From assembly GCF_000192795.1 (NCBI RefSeq), contig NW_007360613.1:78876-142875 (forward strand): a DNA stretch of 64,000 nt, in the 5' to 3' direction. The stretch is from Vavraia culicis subsp. floridensis. Taxonomy: Eukaryota; Microsporidia; Pleistophoridae. Below the pieces are notes generated by a model that ran no database searches, had not been told where the DNA came from, and saw nothing but the letters and a program-made list of their open reading frames with translations. Made by a program: the position numbers and the translations under genes. This document shows positions 32,276 to 41,623 of this stretch, in pieces; position 1 is the stretch's first letter; each line of letters starts with the position of its first letter.

Positions 32276-32975
32276 AAGGCTATTCTATGTGAGCATGTCC
32301 TCATGTGTTTTATGTCAACAGTTCGGTACTTTATGATCCTCCTTTATTCTTGTCCCATACCATTTTTTCTGTATTTAACATTCTTACGAAGGAATAGCAA
32401 ATAATTCACAGGATGGTCCCACGAATTGTTCTGCCTGTTTTGATTCGGTTAACTGAATTAGTAAGTAAATTATTTATTTTATCTATTTTTACTGCAAGGC
32501 ATTTGGCAGGATCAAAACATGCTTAATGCGGTGTTCAATCGTTTCCAAATATAGCATTTGTTTTTTCGTGTGTTCGATGGGCTCTTTCGTAGTAAACCAC
32601 GTTCATACAGTTCGCTCCTTAATTTTTGTTTGGGCATGTCATAATCTAATGTTAAGTACTGCAAAGATAGCTATGAGCTATTTAATGTATCCATACAAGC
32701 GTGGATTTCACCGTGTAGCACTTGAACAGCCGGCATTCTTAGTTTAGCTGCTTTTAAAATAATGAAGGAAAGGTCTTCGGTGCTTATTACGCTGAAAAAC
32801 GTATTTTTCTGGATGATATTGAACATGGAGGTGATACCTAACCGTATTTTTAGTGCAAAATGTTCCATAACATTCTTTTGGAGTGTTGTACGGTAGTAAT
32901 ATAAAGCATATGAGCGGACTGTTTTATTCTCACATCTAAAAACGTACCGTATGGTTGTAAGAGATGGTCTGAGTA

Positions 32976-33320
32976 CTACAACTCAAGTTATTCATAGTTG
33001 CGACCAGCGAGCCATGCGATAAAGTACGTGTTCTGAAAGGTAATTGTGCCTGTGATCAATAACTAAAACCTTCTTCAGCATCACTTCCTTTTTATCTTGT
33101 AGTATTTGAATGGTCGGATTACCAATTGGGCAATTGGTGTGCAAATAAATTTTTACTGAGTGGTTTGCACACAACGCAGGTCGTATGCATGTTTTAAGTA
33201 TTGTGTTAAATCATATGCGGCGTAAATGTCAATTATTAGGTCATTTTGGCGTTGGCACACCTTTTCAATCGAATTGCGAGCCAATAAAGAACAATAGCAT
33301 ACTTTGAATCAAAATGCGGT
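32976..33320 (-). pseudogene. Possible phospholipase-D-like domain relic
   Basis: Read from about 33320 downward, one frame gives 'NSIEKVCQRQNDLIIDIYAAYD', resembling the first strands and helix of a PLD/cardiolipin-hydrolase domain (the 'I-x-x-A...I-D-I-A-x-Y' region). After a shift, the frame at 33174-32992 continues with 'VKIYLHTNCPIGNPTIQIL' and then 'MLKKVLVIDHR', where the HKD motif would be H-x-K-x4-D. Lys and Asp are present but His is Leu. A further frame change follows within the next ten residues ('ITGTITFQN', like the 'TGSxNFT' end of HKD). At least two frame changes and the lost His indicate decay. PLD-like proteins are common in microsporidia. The resemblance is by eye and moderate. 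Confidence 0.3.
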
Positions 33321-33428
33321 GGGAATACGTGTTAACGCATCATTTACGTCCACCAATACTTCAAATTTAGCCGCAATACGTGCGCAAACACCAATTTTAT
33401 CCTGATACACCGTCTCTAAGACGGTCTT

Positions 33429-33626
33429 TTGCCGCTCGCAATAGCAATCCTCCTTTTATGGTGCATTGCTATTGCAAGGCATTTGATCGATGCCATGCAA
33501 TCCGAAACGGTGTTTCAGGAATCATCTAATATCCATTTACAAAACGGCATCGTATTCGCAATACAGGCATACCGCCATCAAAATCATTACAATTTGTTGA
33601 TCGATAAATCAATTCATTGGATGTAA
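33429..33626 (+). pseudogene. Possible relic of a secreted beta-trefoil gene
   Basis: A 65-codon frame starting at TTG, with no upstream in-frame ATG. It begins with a signal-peptide-like segment (LPLAIAILLLWCIAIA) and continues with 'SNIHLQNGIVFAIQ', resembling 'NAYLQLKDGMIGII' of the 35944 gene and 'LYITLRDGIVRL' of the 14139 gene. It stops before any Cys/Trp core. It lies 136 bases upstream of an intact family member, as expected of a decayed tandem copy. Weak evidence. Confidence 0.22.
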
Positions 33627-33735
33627 AAAGCGCTTTGATACCATGAACAAGTACCGAAATGGGCTGCTCAAATGTACTTGATTCATTAGCCTGCTCATTT
33701 ACTAATTACATTCAATCATTCGAAACATGATAACC

Positions 33736-33743
33736 TTAAAAGG
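33736..33743 (+). promoter_or_regulatory. TATA-like box of the 33762 gene
   Basis: TTAAAAGG begins 26 bases before the ATG at 33762; there is no CCC. Confidence 0.45.
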
Positions 33744-33761
33744 AAAAACGCTTGCGTTGTG

Positions 33762-34262
33762 ATGCTGCTCTTTTTAACACAACTGTTCGCCTGCGATTAC
33801 ACCCAGGGCCTGTACAACGTTTCCTTGGGATCTTCAGGCGATTTCTTACTTTCCAATCTCAATAACAGCGATCCTGCAATGATAAAAACTGCGATGAACT
33901 GGACACAGATGAACAGCTCAATCGTATTTATGAGAAATAGAAATGGATTTACGATCATGCTTGGCAGCAAAAAGCTTTGCTTGATGGGTGCTGATCAGGT
34001 CATGCTGTGCAATCCATATGATAAATCAGTGTTGGATGATTGGCGATTCGTGGAAACATCCAAAGGTACGAGCATACGAACTAGAAATATGTGTCTTACC
34101 GTGTCTATGACACCTCATAGCTTTATGAGCCATCCGTTCTTCTCTCTAAGGACTACGCCTTGCGGCAGCAAAGTGTACAGTTATTTTTCAATAGATAGAA
34201 TCGATCCCTACGCTTTTAATCCGCACGGAGGGTTCTCTTCCTACGGTTCCGGGTTCAATTAG
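33762..34262 (+). CDS. Secreted beta-trefoil-like small protein
   Basis: A 166-residue protein; the frame's GTG at 33759 is one codon before the ATG, which is preferred. Residues 1-11 form a short signal peptide ending FAC. The rest keeps the family order in compact form: 'LYNVSLGSSGDF', 'RNGFTIMLGSKKLCLMG', 'DDWRFVETSKG', 'TRNMCLTVS', 'YSYFSIDRIDP'. Each lobe has a Cys strand followed by an aromatic strand. It lacks the charged C-terminal tail of the larger paralogues and ends in Gly/Ser/Phe-rich residues. The final 'SIDRIDPYAFNP' matches 'KISDIDPLIYN' of the 14139 gene, so these two may be nearest relatives. Probably secreted; ligand unknown. Confidence 0.58.
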   Translation: MLLFLTQLFACDYTQGLYNVSLGSSGDFLLSNLNNSDPAMIKTAMNWTQMNSSIVFMRNRNGFTIMLGSKKLCLMGADQVMLCNPYDKSVLDDWRFVETSKGTSIRTRNMCLTVSMTPHSFMSHPFFSLRTTPCGSKVYSYFSIDRIDPYAFNPHGGFSSYGSGFN

Positions 34263-35943
34263 GTGTTTGATCTTTATGAGAACAAAATTTGCCATTAAAA
34301 CAGTTCATTGAAATTGAACAGCCTTCCGTACACTTTGTTTTTTTGTTTCCCAAAAAGGAAAAATTGTAAAAAATGGAGTTTAATCACTACAAATGTTGTT
34401 CAGGGTAGAAGAGTGTTCCGATCCATACATGTATTTCTGCAATAATGATTGCATACGTTGGAGCAATACTGGAACGTGTATTAATATCGGTATAGGTTGT
34501 GTTCAACAAATACCTTCGTTCTTATGTTGAACACTACTTAACACTCATTGTACAAAAATTGAATGTGACCCGTTAAATAGCGAAGTAAACGTAGTTGAAT
34601 ATACAATTTTTAATTAACACGGCTTCTAGGATAAGTGGCAGTGAAATAGACATGAGTAATGAACTTATAAATTTGAAAATATAACGAGTGTTTGCTGGGG
34701 AATATTGAGCGAATAGCAAACACGTATTTTTACAGCTCAGAATGCGAATCGTGCAATAGAAGATTTGATTCTGTGTAAATCTGCTCGAGAGATGAAGTTA
34801 TGTGCTGATAAACCTGGTGAAGAACGTACGCCTGAAAATTACTATTACTACGAGCGGTAGATGCTAAATACCGTGCTATTAGTAGCATACACTGTGTGCA
34901 GATGATTCCTTAGCAGAAATTGAGAGAAAAATGCTTAGTTGCAAGAACTGCCGGTTATTTTAGTAAACGAACAAGTTTAAACTCGTTTTGGTGCGCAATA
35001 ACGGCAAGTGAAGACGTGGTTCAAATATAATCAGAGGCTTACAAGCTTAACAAACATGATAAACCAGCTAATGTATGCTAATTCACTAATCAGCAATAAG
35101 CTGTTCTAGGATGGGATTGTAGCAGGATATGCTGTAAATCAGCAGATTCACGGTACACACCAAAAGCACGATGTGCATAGAAAAACTGGTCCAATAAAAC
35201 GTGCAAAATATGTCTCAAATCAAATTGTAAAGTCCTTAAAACATAAATTTGTTGTTACTGTCCAATAATCGTGTCTTGGTGAAAACATGGATGGTCCAAT
35301 TACTATACTCAAACCTAGCAACTTTATTTGATAAATAAACCTATTTTAGTTAAACAAAAGCATTTTCATGATGCACTTCCTTATCCAAGCCTGGTAGGAC
35401 AGCAACTCTAACAAAAACATTTTCATGATGCACTTCCTTATCCAAGCCTGGTAGGACAGCAATTCAAACAAAAGCATTTTCAAATTAATTGCAACTCACC
35501 ATATAAGGAGCAATGGTAAAAGCTAATCTACAAGAACATAAAAACTTTGTTTACCGATGTATATTGTCATCAAAATTGCGTACTACACCAAATGGAAAAG
35601 TTGATTGTTCTTGTCGTTACACATGTTTTTGATGTGTGAAGAATAAATAGACGTACTTTGGTAAAAAATGTTGGTGATAATGAACATTATTCTATGAATC
35701 GGTGACTGGCATTAACCCGCCAGATTTTCAACCAAATTCGTGCATGATATGCATGCACCGATGAAAGCTCATAACTAACCATACGACCCGTTCTTTCGTA
35801 CAAAATTGCCTACTCGATGCAAACTCAGATCTCAGCCATAAAATCTGTTTCATCCTACCATAAAATCAGCTCTTAAGTAAAACAAATATGTCAATGATTT
35901 GAATCAATATCATAGAAATATTCTCTATAGCGACACTCTGCGC
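34263..35943. other. Intergenic with a 57-bp tandem repeat
   Basis: About 1.7 kb. The tandem repeat at 35352-35482 is listed separately. No other structure or gene is seen. Confidence 0.5.
35352..35482. repeat. 57-bp tandem repeat, about 2.3 copies
   Basis: The unit CATTTTCATGATGCACTT... starts at 35361 and again at 35418, with a truncated third copy at 35475 (CATTTTCA). Flanking 'AAACAAAAG' is repeated before each copy. The two full copies differ at only a few positions. Confidence 0.92.
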
Positions 35944-36594
35944 ATGTTTTTCTATTTGATCGCTTGTTATTGTTTAGACTTGACCCAGCAAAAATGGCTG
36001 ATAACACCGAAGGTGAACAGCAATGCATATTTACAGCTAAAAGATGGCATGATAGGCATTATCAAGGACGTATTTCCACTAAACTACGATGATGACAGGG
36101 TTGTCAGTTTTACGGCGAAGAACCCGAAAGAGTATGCACAGAAACTGGCAAAACAGAGGAAAACGCCAACCGATGAGCCCTTAAGCGAGGATGTATCGTT
36201 TATGATCAATTTTAATGAAGGAAAGATGTGCAAGTTGGACAATTTTAGGAGTCTCATTCCCTGTGAGGGATCACCTAGAGAGAGAAGTACGTGGAGAGTT
36301 AACGAAACGAGCAACGGATTTAAAATCATCAACGGTGATATGTGTCTGAAGGTGACTACGGTTGGTGACAACTTATACACGAACACGTTGGAAGTAGAAT
36401 TAGATGAATGCATGGATGATTTGACCTTCTACTGGGATATTGAGATTATGCCAAGGAACTTTTCATTACCTGAAGATCTTGACGAGAAGTACGAAATATT
36501 TGTACCTAAGCATACGGGAATAAACGGTGAAGAGATTAATGGTCATAACATTTTCCACTATGGAAAATATAATAGACATGTAAAGTATGATTAA
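35944..36594 (+). CDS. Secreted beta-trefoil (ricin-B-lectin-like) family protein
   Basis: A 216-residue protein. The open frame extends upstream to a TTG, but the ATG at 35944 gives a signal peptide (residues 1-11, 'MFFYLIACYCL'). The core shows the family strands 'NAYLQLKDGMIGIIKD', 'NEGKMCKLDNF', 'TWRVNETSNGFKI', 'GDMCLKVT', 'TFYWDIEIMP'. An insert with many Lys/Pro (about 55-80) separates the first two strands. The C-terminal 40 residues are charged and Asn/Tyr-rich. No convincing TATA box is present, only AATATT 27 bases upstream, making this the weakest promoter of the family; there is no CCC either. Confidence 0.6.
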   Translation: MFFYLIACYCLDLTQQKWLITPKVNSNAYLQLKDGMIGIIKDVFPLNYDDDRVVSFTAKNPKEYAQKLAKQRKTPTDEPLSEDVSFMINFNEGKMCKLDNFRSLIPCEGSPRERSTWRVNETSNGFKIINGDMCLKVTTVGDNLYTNTLEVELDECMDDLTFYWDIEIMPRNFSLPEDLDEKYEIFVPKHTGINGEEINGHNIFHYGKYNRHVKYD

Positions 36595-37290
36595 AAGCAT
36601 GTTTTGGGTACTAAGTGCATGCAAGCACATTTTACGTAATATATGAGTGTTTTAGTACCTAAGCAATGCTATCAATTCACAATTGGTGCGCATAGCATGT
36701 ATGTTCCGGTGTAAGACTAAGTAAATCCGCTGTTAGTAACGCCATAACCGACCTTTATACTGTAAAATGAGTCTCTATTTACGTTTTACACGCATTTGTA
36801 GTGCTGATCACACGCTATTGCAACACTTTTAACTCAAAAATTAAATTAAACATACTTTTGTACACCGAGTACATCACGTGCAAAACAAAAACTATCACAT
36901 CTCCTGATCAGCATTAATAAAGTGTTTTTTAGACCAATATTAGCAGTTAATGTGAAGATTACCACCTCACGTTAACATTAAATAAAATATCCTTTAAACA
37001 GCCATAAATTTTAGCTCTTTGTAGAAACGATCAATTGCGTGTACAATCATTTTAATTCCACATTTTTACGGTTTAATAAACGTGTAGACATGTAGTACCG
37101 TAACATGTGGCCGTTCTATACAAATAATTGCTCGACTGGTAGTGATGTATCGTTATGATACCGTACCATCGAATGATTCGTTTTCATTGCTTTATTCTTA
37201 TTGTTTGGAGAGTTAGCAGAGCTAATAATGCTTTTTAACCGTATTGAACCGATCCAATGCTAAATTGCACAAATATTGTTTAATTGCAAC
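36595..37290. other. Intergenic between convergent genes
   Basis: About 700 AT-rich bases between two converging stops. I see nothing in it. Confidence 0.55.
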
Positions 37291-38385
37291 CTAAGGTGCT
37301 GATAGCTTTGATTTGAACTGCTTTGCTATTGCTTCGTTATAATCAGCTATTTCTTTCTGGATTGCTTCCATTTCCAATTTTGTAATTATACCTATGATGT
37401 TTTCTGTGCTCTTCTTCATTTCTGACGTTTTGATGGTTATATATTCTTCAAGCAGTGAGTAATTTCTGTACAACAACTCTATTAACGCACGAGACTCCTC
37501 GTTTATAACACCACAAATTTTTCCTTGAACTAAATCGAGTGTTTCAGATTCAATTTCTTCGAGTGCATTTACCACCATGGTCACTCCCTGATCCATAATG
37601 TTTCTCTGGCCGAGCAGTTCCAGTTCTTCCGTCCGATTTATTTCCAACTTTACCTGCTCCATGAATTCTTTGATCAATTTTTTTATCTCCTCCATCAATT
37701 CCGGTTTATTTGATGAAATCATACTTGCGATATAAGCCGGGTCTGGAAACACAATTTGCGGTATAATAGGGCAGAAGTTGTGAGGATCACTCAAAATATG
37801 TTCGATCTGTGAGCGCACCTTTTGATTTTCTGCTCTAACTACCGTTTCGACGCTCTCTACCTCCATCTGATTGGAATTGAGGACAGCATCTCTCACGCTA
37901 TTGCTCGTATGCCTGACGAGAAATTTTATGTTTGCCTTTAACTCACAGCATTTATCATTTAGCAAGTTATCCGTTTCGGTGTATTCCCACTTTGACACTC
38001 TATCGATGCATTTAATGATAGAATTTGTTGCATCATCGAAGATCTGCGTGAACTCAAGCTGCAATGCCTCATACTGACCATTCACTATTTTGATAATTTC
38101 TTCCTTCAACGTCAAAAGCATTTTTTCCATTTCATCAGCGATTTCCGACTCAAAATCATTCGTTAACACCTCCAAGTTTTTTTCTAAGGACATGCATCCA
38201 TTAACAATTACATCTATGATCTGCTTTAAATCCGGTATTACCACACTTATCTCATTTTTGTTGTTCTGGTCCCACCGTAGGACGGAACTTATGTTTCCGA
38301 TCGGTAAAGGACTGTCAATGAATCCTCTCTCACTGGCATCCAAACGAGCCAAAAGCGTAAAAAAAACAAATAAAGTTGTGATCAT
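37291..38385 (-). CDS. Secreted coiled-coil protein, paralogue of 28045 gene
   Basis: A 364-residue protein with a signal peptide (residues 1-17, 'MITTLFVFFTLLARLDA'). The mature chain is nearly all charged amphipathic helix, predicted coiled coil. It aligns along its length with the gene 8 kb to the left: 'VIPDLKQIIDVIVNGC' matches 'VPDLKPLLDVIVKGC', 'CPIIPQIVFPDPAYIASMI' matches 'NPIIPQLKFPDPVTIADSI', and 'EQVKLEINRTEELEL' matches 'EQIKSEIQKVEQYEL'. The PIIPQ...FPDP segment is a proline break between two long helical halves. This copy has several extra Cys in the first half. Function unknown; an extracellular structural or adhesive role is a guess. TTTAAAAG lies 28 bases upstream and there is no CCC. 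Confidence 0.72.
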   Translation of the reverse strand: MITTLFVFFTLLARLDASERGFIDSPLPIGNISSVLRWDQNNKNEISVVIPDLKQIIDVIVNGCMSLEKNLEVLTNDFESEIADEMEKMLLTLKEEIIKIVNGQYEALQLEFTQIFDDATNSIIKCIDRVSKWEYTETDNLLNDKCCELKANIKFLVRHTSNSVRDAVLNSNQMEVESVETVVRAENQKVRSQIEHILSDPHNFCPIIPQIVFPDPAYIASMISSNKPELMEEIKKLIKEFMEQVKLEINRTEELELLGQRNIMDQGVTMVVNALEEIESETLDLVQGKICGVINEESRALIELLYRNYSLLEEYITIKTSEMKKSTENIIGIITKLEMEAIQKEIADYNEAIAKQFKSKLSAP

Positions 38386-39623
38386 GTATTCGCAACAGAG
38401 CCATGCTTTTAAATTTACTTATCAAAATGTTCTAGACCTAAATAAGATTGTGCTTTAAATACGAATACACCAAATACGTGTGCACTTAAGCGTATTCATA
38501 TGATAGTATGCTCACATTGGTTCGAACATGCATTTAATTACGTAAGTTGTGTAAACATCTTAGCTGTTAGCAGCAGTAGCGGATAATAAACAGCGAAAAG
38601 TTCTATGCTACAAAATTATGGTGTTATTTTCAACAAAATGAACTTGTTCATTACAAATACCCTATTTTACAGCTATTTTTGCATACCTGCCATTAAACTG
38701 GCGTTCCTAATTGAGCACAGATGACCGCTTATCACACGATTAGGCAAATTCATATAGAAATTAGCAGATGGCATTTTCAGTCAGCTTTTCATTGCTGTAA
38801 TATAAGTTTACAAACATAAAACGGTTATTTTCTCTCACAAAACATCCAAATACATAGAGCGGCGCATATTAAGAGTTTACTCGTCTCCACGACAAGGATG
38901 TGACCGGATGAAAATTCTTTCTGCCCTGCCAGCCTATTCATCGTGTAGAAAACACGTATTAGAATCGGTACCTAAAATGTAAATAGCAACGGTACGTTCA
39001 CCTATTGCCCAGTTACACCTCACCGCACGATGCAACAGCAATGGAATGTGCACACTTTAACCTAAATACGTACAAAATGTGGTATAATTGTGTTTTGGGA
39101 GATTCTCCGTTAATGTGAGCAATATGTGAATTCATTTGCTACGCCAGTTTTAATGTTGCTTGGGAAGATCGCTTCAAGGGTAATCCTACCATCCGTGTGG
39201 ACATGATTTAACGGTATCGTTTGGTTTAGCATGGAGGTAGCACTGCCATCAGCTATCTAAACGGTTTGGAGATCGGAATGTGGTTTATTGGTGATCATTC
39301 AATACAATCATTGGCAGTTCTTTATTCTGTCACGTGTTGGATGCACAGCAGTATTCCGGTAATCACTCGTTTATTGCACGAAGAACGCATTCATCTGTCA
39401 CCTCACGCTTGACATAGAAATCGTTTAGTATGCGACAAATTGTGGGCAATTCCCGTAATCACATCCATATTCGATGAAGAGAAGCCTAGGATGAACTTTC
39501 GTGAGCTAGCAAAGATATTACATGTTCCATGATCACTGACATGTTCTGAACTGTGTATCAGGCACGTATCAGCTCTTGACCACCTTCTCATTGCAGGATT
39601 TTTTTTCTATTTTTTTAGTTCCC
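38386..39623. other. Intergenic between divergent genes
   Basis: About 1.2 kb. No gene or repeat is seen. The last 30 bases are T-rich and end in TTCCC immediately before the next ATG. Confidence 0.5.
38406..38413 (-). promoter_or_regulatory. TATA-like box of the 38385 gene
   Basis: TTTAAAAG on the minus strand begins 28 bases before the ATG at 38385. Confidence 0.5.
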
Positions 39624-40583
39624 ATGTTCTTACGGCGGCTGTACACATTCCGGCACAACCACAACATAAACCATGTCTACGAATCAAAAAAATTTGTTTT
39701 GGTGGCCGATCAGACAAAAATATACTTTTGGGACAGAAAAACGAAAGCGCTGCGGCACACAAAAACTTTTAAGACCGAGATACAAAAAATACACAAGTTG
39801 GAAAATATTGGATGTGATGTGCTCACAGGGTACGCTGATGCCGAGTACAAAGGATGGAAAGAGTGCAAAAAGTTTGTGTTTCAATCGGTAAAGCGGCTTT
39901 TCAACGGCTCAATCTGCATCAAAATAGCAAGCCTGGCGAAGGCGTGTCTTAAAGGTGCCGTGATAATTGGCGATGAACACAAAATAAATGTTAATGGTAC
40001 ACTGATAAAGCACAAATACGGTAATCTGCTCGATGTGCAGAACTTGCACGGCTATTTCTTCGCCTCGTTTGAGATCGGTAAAATATGCTGCGTACAGGAA
40101 AGGTGCTTGTTCGAAGTTTTTTGTATCAACGATGTGCTTGTTTCGTTCTCATGGGACCAAAACTCGTTTTACTGCTGTACGCTCTCCGGTTTTCTGTATA
40201 AAATGGAATTGACGGTGAACGCTCTCACGAGCATCGTACGAGCGGTTCAAAATGCTTTTGAAGACGGACAAACAGCGAACATAAGCATGCACGACATCAA
40301 AGACGGGTTAGTTACTGAACAGCAGTACAATGTAGAGGAGCTGAAAATAAGCACACTTATGGTTCTTGATAGGTACACGGATGTGGGAAGAAAAATAAAG
40401 AAGGTTGTTGCAAAGGATGACGTAGTGGTTTTGCACACGGTATGTGGAAATTTAATCTTTTTGAACCACAACCTAGAGATTGAGGGCTTTTTGGAGGATG
40501 TGGACGATGTTTTTGATCGTGAAAACGGGATTTATATTGTGAATGGGTACGATGTTACAGAATTGGAGTGGGGGTGGAGGTAA
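39624..40583 (+). CDS. Beta-propeller-like orphan protein
   Basis: A 319-residue protein of unknown family. The frame is open upstream to a TTG, but the ATG at 39624 follows TTCCC directly, like other intracellular genes. The sequence alternates short beta strands with turns. Several segments resemble degenerate WD-type blades: 'KFVLVADQTKIYFWDRK', 'DVLVSFSWDQNSFYCCTL', 'DVVVLHTVCGNLIFLN', 'NGIYIVNGYDVTELEW'. No signal peptide, no membrane segment. It could be a divergent component of a nucleolar (UTP), nucleoporin or vesicle-coat complex; I cannot tell which. It is followed by SNAPC3 on the same strand after 317 bases. Confidence 0.68.
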   Translation: MFLRRLYTFRHNHNINHVYESKKFVLVADQTKIYFWDRKTKALRHTKTFKTEIQKIHKLENIGCDVLTGYADAEYKGWKECKKFVFQSVKRLFNGSICIKIASLAKACLKGAVIIGDEHKINVNGTLIKHKYGNLLDVQNLHGYFFASFEIGKICCVQERCLFEVFCINDVLVSFSWDQNSFYCCTLSGFLYKMELTVNALTSIVRAVQNAFEDGQTANISMHDIKDGLVTEQQYNVEELKISTLMVLDRYTDVGRKIKKVVAKDDVVVLHTVCGNLIFLNHNLEIEGFLEDVDDVFDRENGIYIVNGYDVTELEWGWR

Positions 40584-40900
40584 GCAATTGTACGGTAGTG
40601 CTGGCGGTAAAAACGGTAAGGGCACTGCACGCTGCTGAGTGCTAGGATTGCATCATGGGTCATATTTCGAATAAATATTAATTAGCTGCACGGGTCAAGG
40701 CAGCACAAGAGTTGATCAGGCCGTAAATGTTGAATAGAACGAACAGATTGCTTTTGTGCCATAGCACCTATCAAATAACATTTATGTTTTTATTTCACCA
40801 AGCGTACATTTGGTCGCCCCCTCATACCGCAGCACCCAAACGCACCGTGGTAGGTCGCTTAGTTATTAAAACACCCTTTACCACGTGTTTGCAGCCCTTC
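40584..40900. other. Intergenic / SNAPC3 upstream region
   Basis: 317 bases. The SNAPC3 frame is open back to an ATG at 40727, but the segment to 40900 encodes no conserved part and probably belongs to the 5' region. It contains TTAAAACACCC and, just before 40901, GCCCTTC. Confidence 0.5.
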
Positions 40901-41623
40901 ATGAGAACGGATCATTTACAGCGTTTAGAAAATGCTTTGAGGACCAGTGATCAGAGCCTGCCCGTCACCGAAAACGGTGCAAAAGTGAACCAATCAAGAA
41001 AACTTAACGTATTTTCGAAGTTGTTTGATGTGCGGGACAAAAATATAAAATATAGAATCGATCCCACGATTTGTGGCCGTACAGGCAACGGGGTAGTGCA
41101 TGTAGAGTTTATTGTATACCGGAAAAAAAAGGAAATCGGCATCTTCCAGATCAACAACACACATACATTGGGAAACATGGTGCTATCGCTATTAAACCGA
41201 CTTGGAGTGCGCTGTAATGTGAATACTCTGTCAATATACGTGGATAACTTTCTGTACGTTAATGATGTGAATAGCTACACGGAGACTACGAATTACCAGC
41301 TCAGAAATTGGAATGGCCATAAAATGGAGGATTTAATTCTATTTAACAGCCTTTCTTTGAACAGCAGACTGGAGATTCTTTATGAGCTGCGTATCAGGAA
41401 CATCATAGGTAGAAATAGAGAATGCAAAGATTTCATAATGAAAATATTTGAAAAAGGGCACCAGTGTGTTATATGTACCAAAAATGTAGCAAAATTCGTT
41501 TTAACAGATGAACCTTTGCTGGTAAAAACGAAGAAGTACGTGTGTAAAACATGTTTCGATCTTTTTTACTGCGATGAGCTGGATTTGATATATCCACATT
41601 TGAAATATTCAAAATTAAAGTGA
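40901..41623 (+). CDS. SNAPC3: snRNA-activating protein complex subunit 3 (SNAPC3) homologue
   Basis: A 240-residue protein (298 if the upstream ATG at 40727 were used; 40901 is favoured because GCCCTTC precedes it). The C-terminal two-thirds match SNAPC3/SNAP50: a strand 'IGIFQINNTHTLGNMVLSLL', then 'LSIYVDNFLYVND' (the 'FFIEGxFYND' motif), 'NYQLRNWNGHKMEDLILFNSL', and a terminal zinc-binding unit 'CVICTKNVAKFVLTDEP...YVCKTCFDLFYCDE' with CxxC...CxxC spacing. The usual 'C-x-H-x-GxCEH' segment before it is reduced to 'ELRIRNIIGRNRECKDFI'. SNAPc binds the proximal sequence element of snRNA and other small RNA genes with Pol II or III. Nuclear role inferred. Confidence 0.75.
   Translation: MRTDHLQRLENALRTSDQSLPVTENGAKVNQSRKLNVFSKLFDVRDKNIKYRIDPTICGRTGNGVVHVEFIVYRKKKEIGIFQINNTHTLGNMVLSLLNRLGVRCNVNTLSIYVDNFLYVNDVNSYTETTNYQLRNWNGHKMEDLILFNSLSLNSRLEILYELRIRNIIGRNRECKDFIMKIFEKGHQCVICTKNVAKFVLTDEPLLVKTKKYVCKTCFDLFYCDELDLIYPHLKYSKLK

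Larger units (their letters stand above)
32276..33761. other. Gene-relic region
   Basis: About 1.5 kb with no intact gene. On the minus strand (about 32975-33320) broken frames resemble a phospholipase-D-like domain. On the plus strand (33429-33626) a signal-peptide-like frame without an ATG may be a relic of the beta-trefoil family. A minus-strand frame at 32671-32868 reads protein-like but I cannot assign it. Confidence 0.4.

Noticed and set aside
32671..32868. Protein-like minus-strand frame, first thought to be the other half of the PLD relic
   Set aside because: It lies on the wrong side (downstream) of the relic for a single gene, and its sequence does not show a clear PLD segment.
4926..36594. 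Reading the ricin-B-like proteins as ricin-type toxins
   Set aside because: Only a lectin-like fold is suggested. No N-glycosidase (A-chain) domain is present in any of them, and the sugar-binding QxW residues are not clearly kept.
38515..38535. GGTTCGAA-type sequence suggesting a tRNA T-arm
   Set aside because: The flanking bases cannot form the T stem; other TTCGA occurrences I examined (5912, 44238, 61033) fail in the same way. I find no supportable tRNA in the window.
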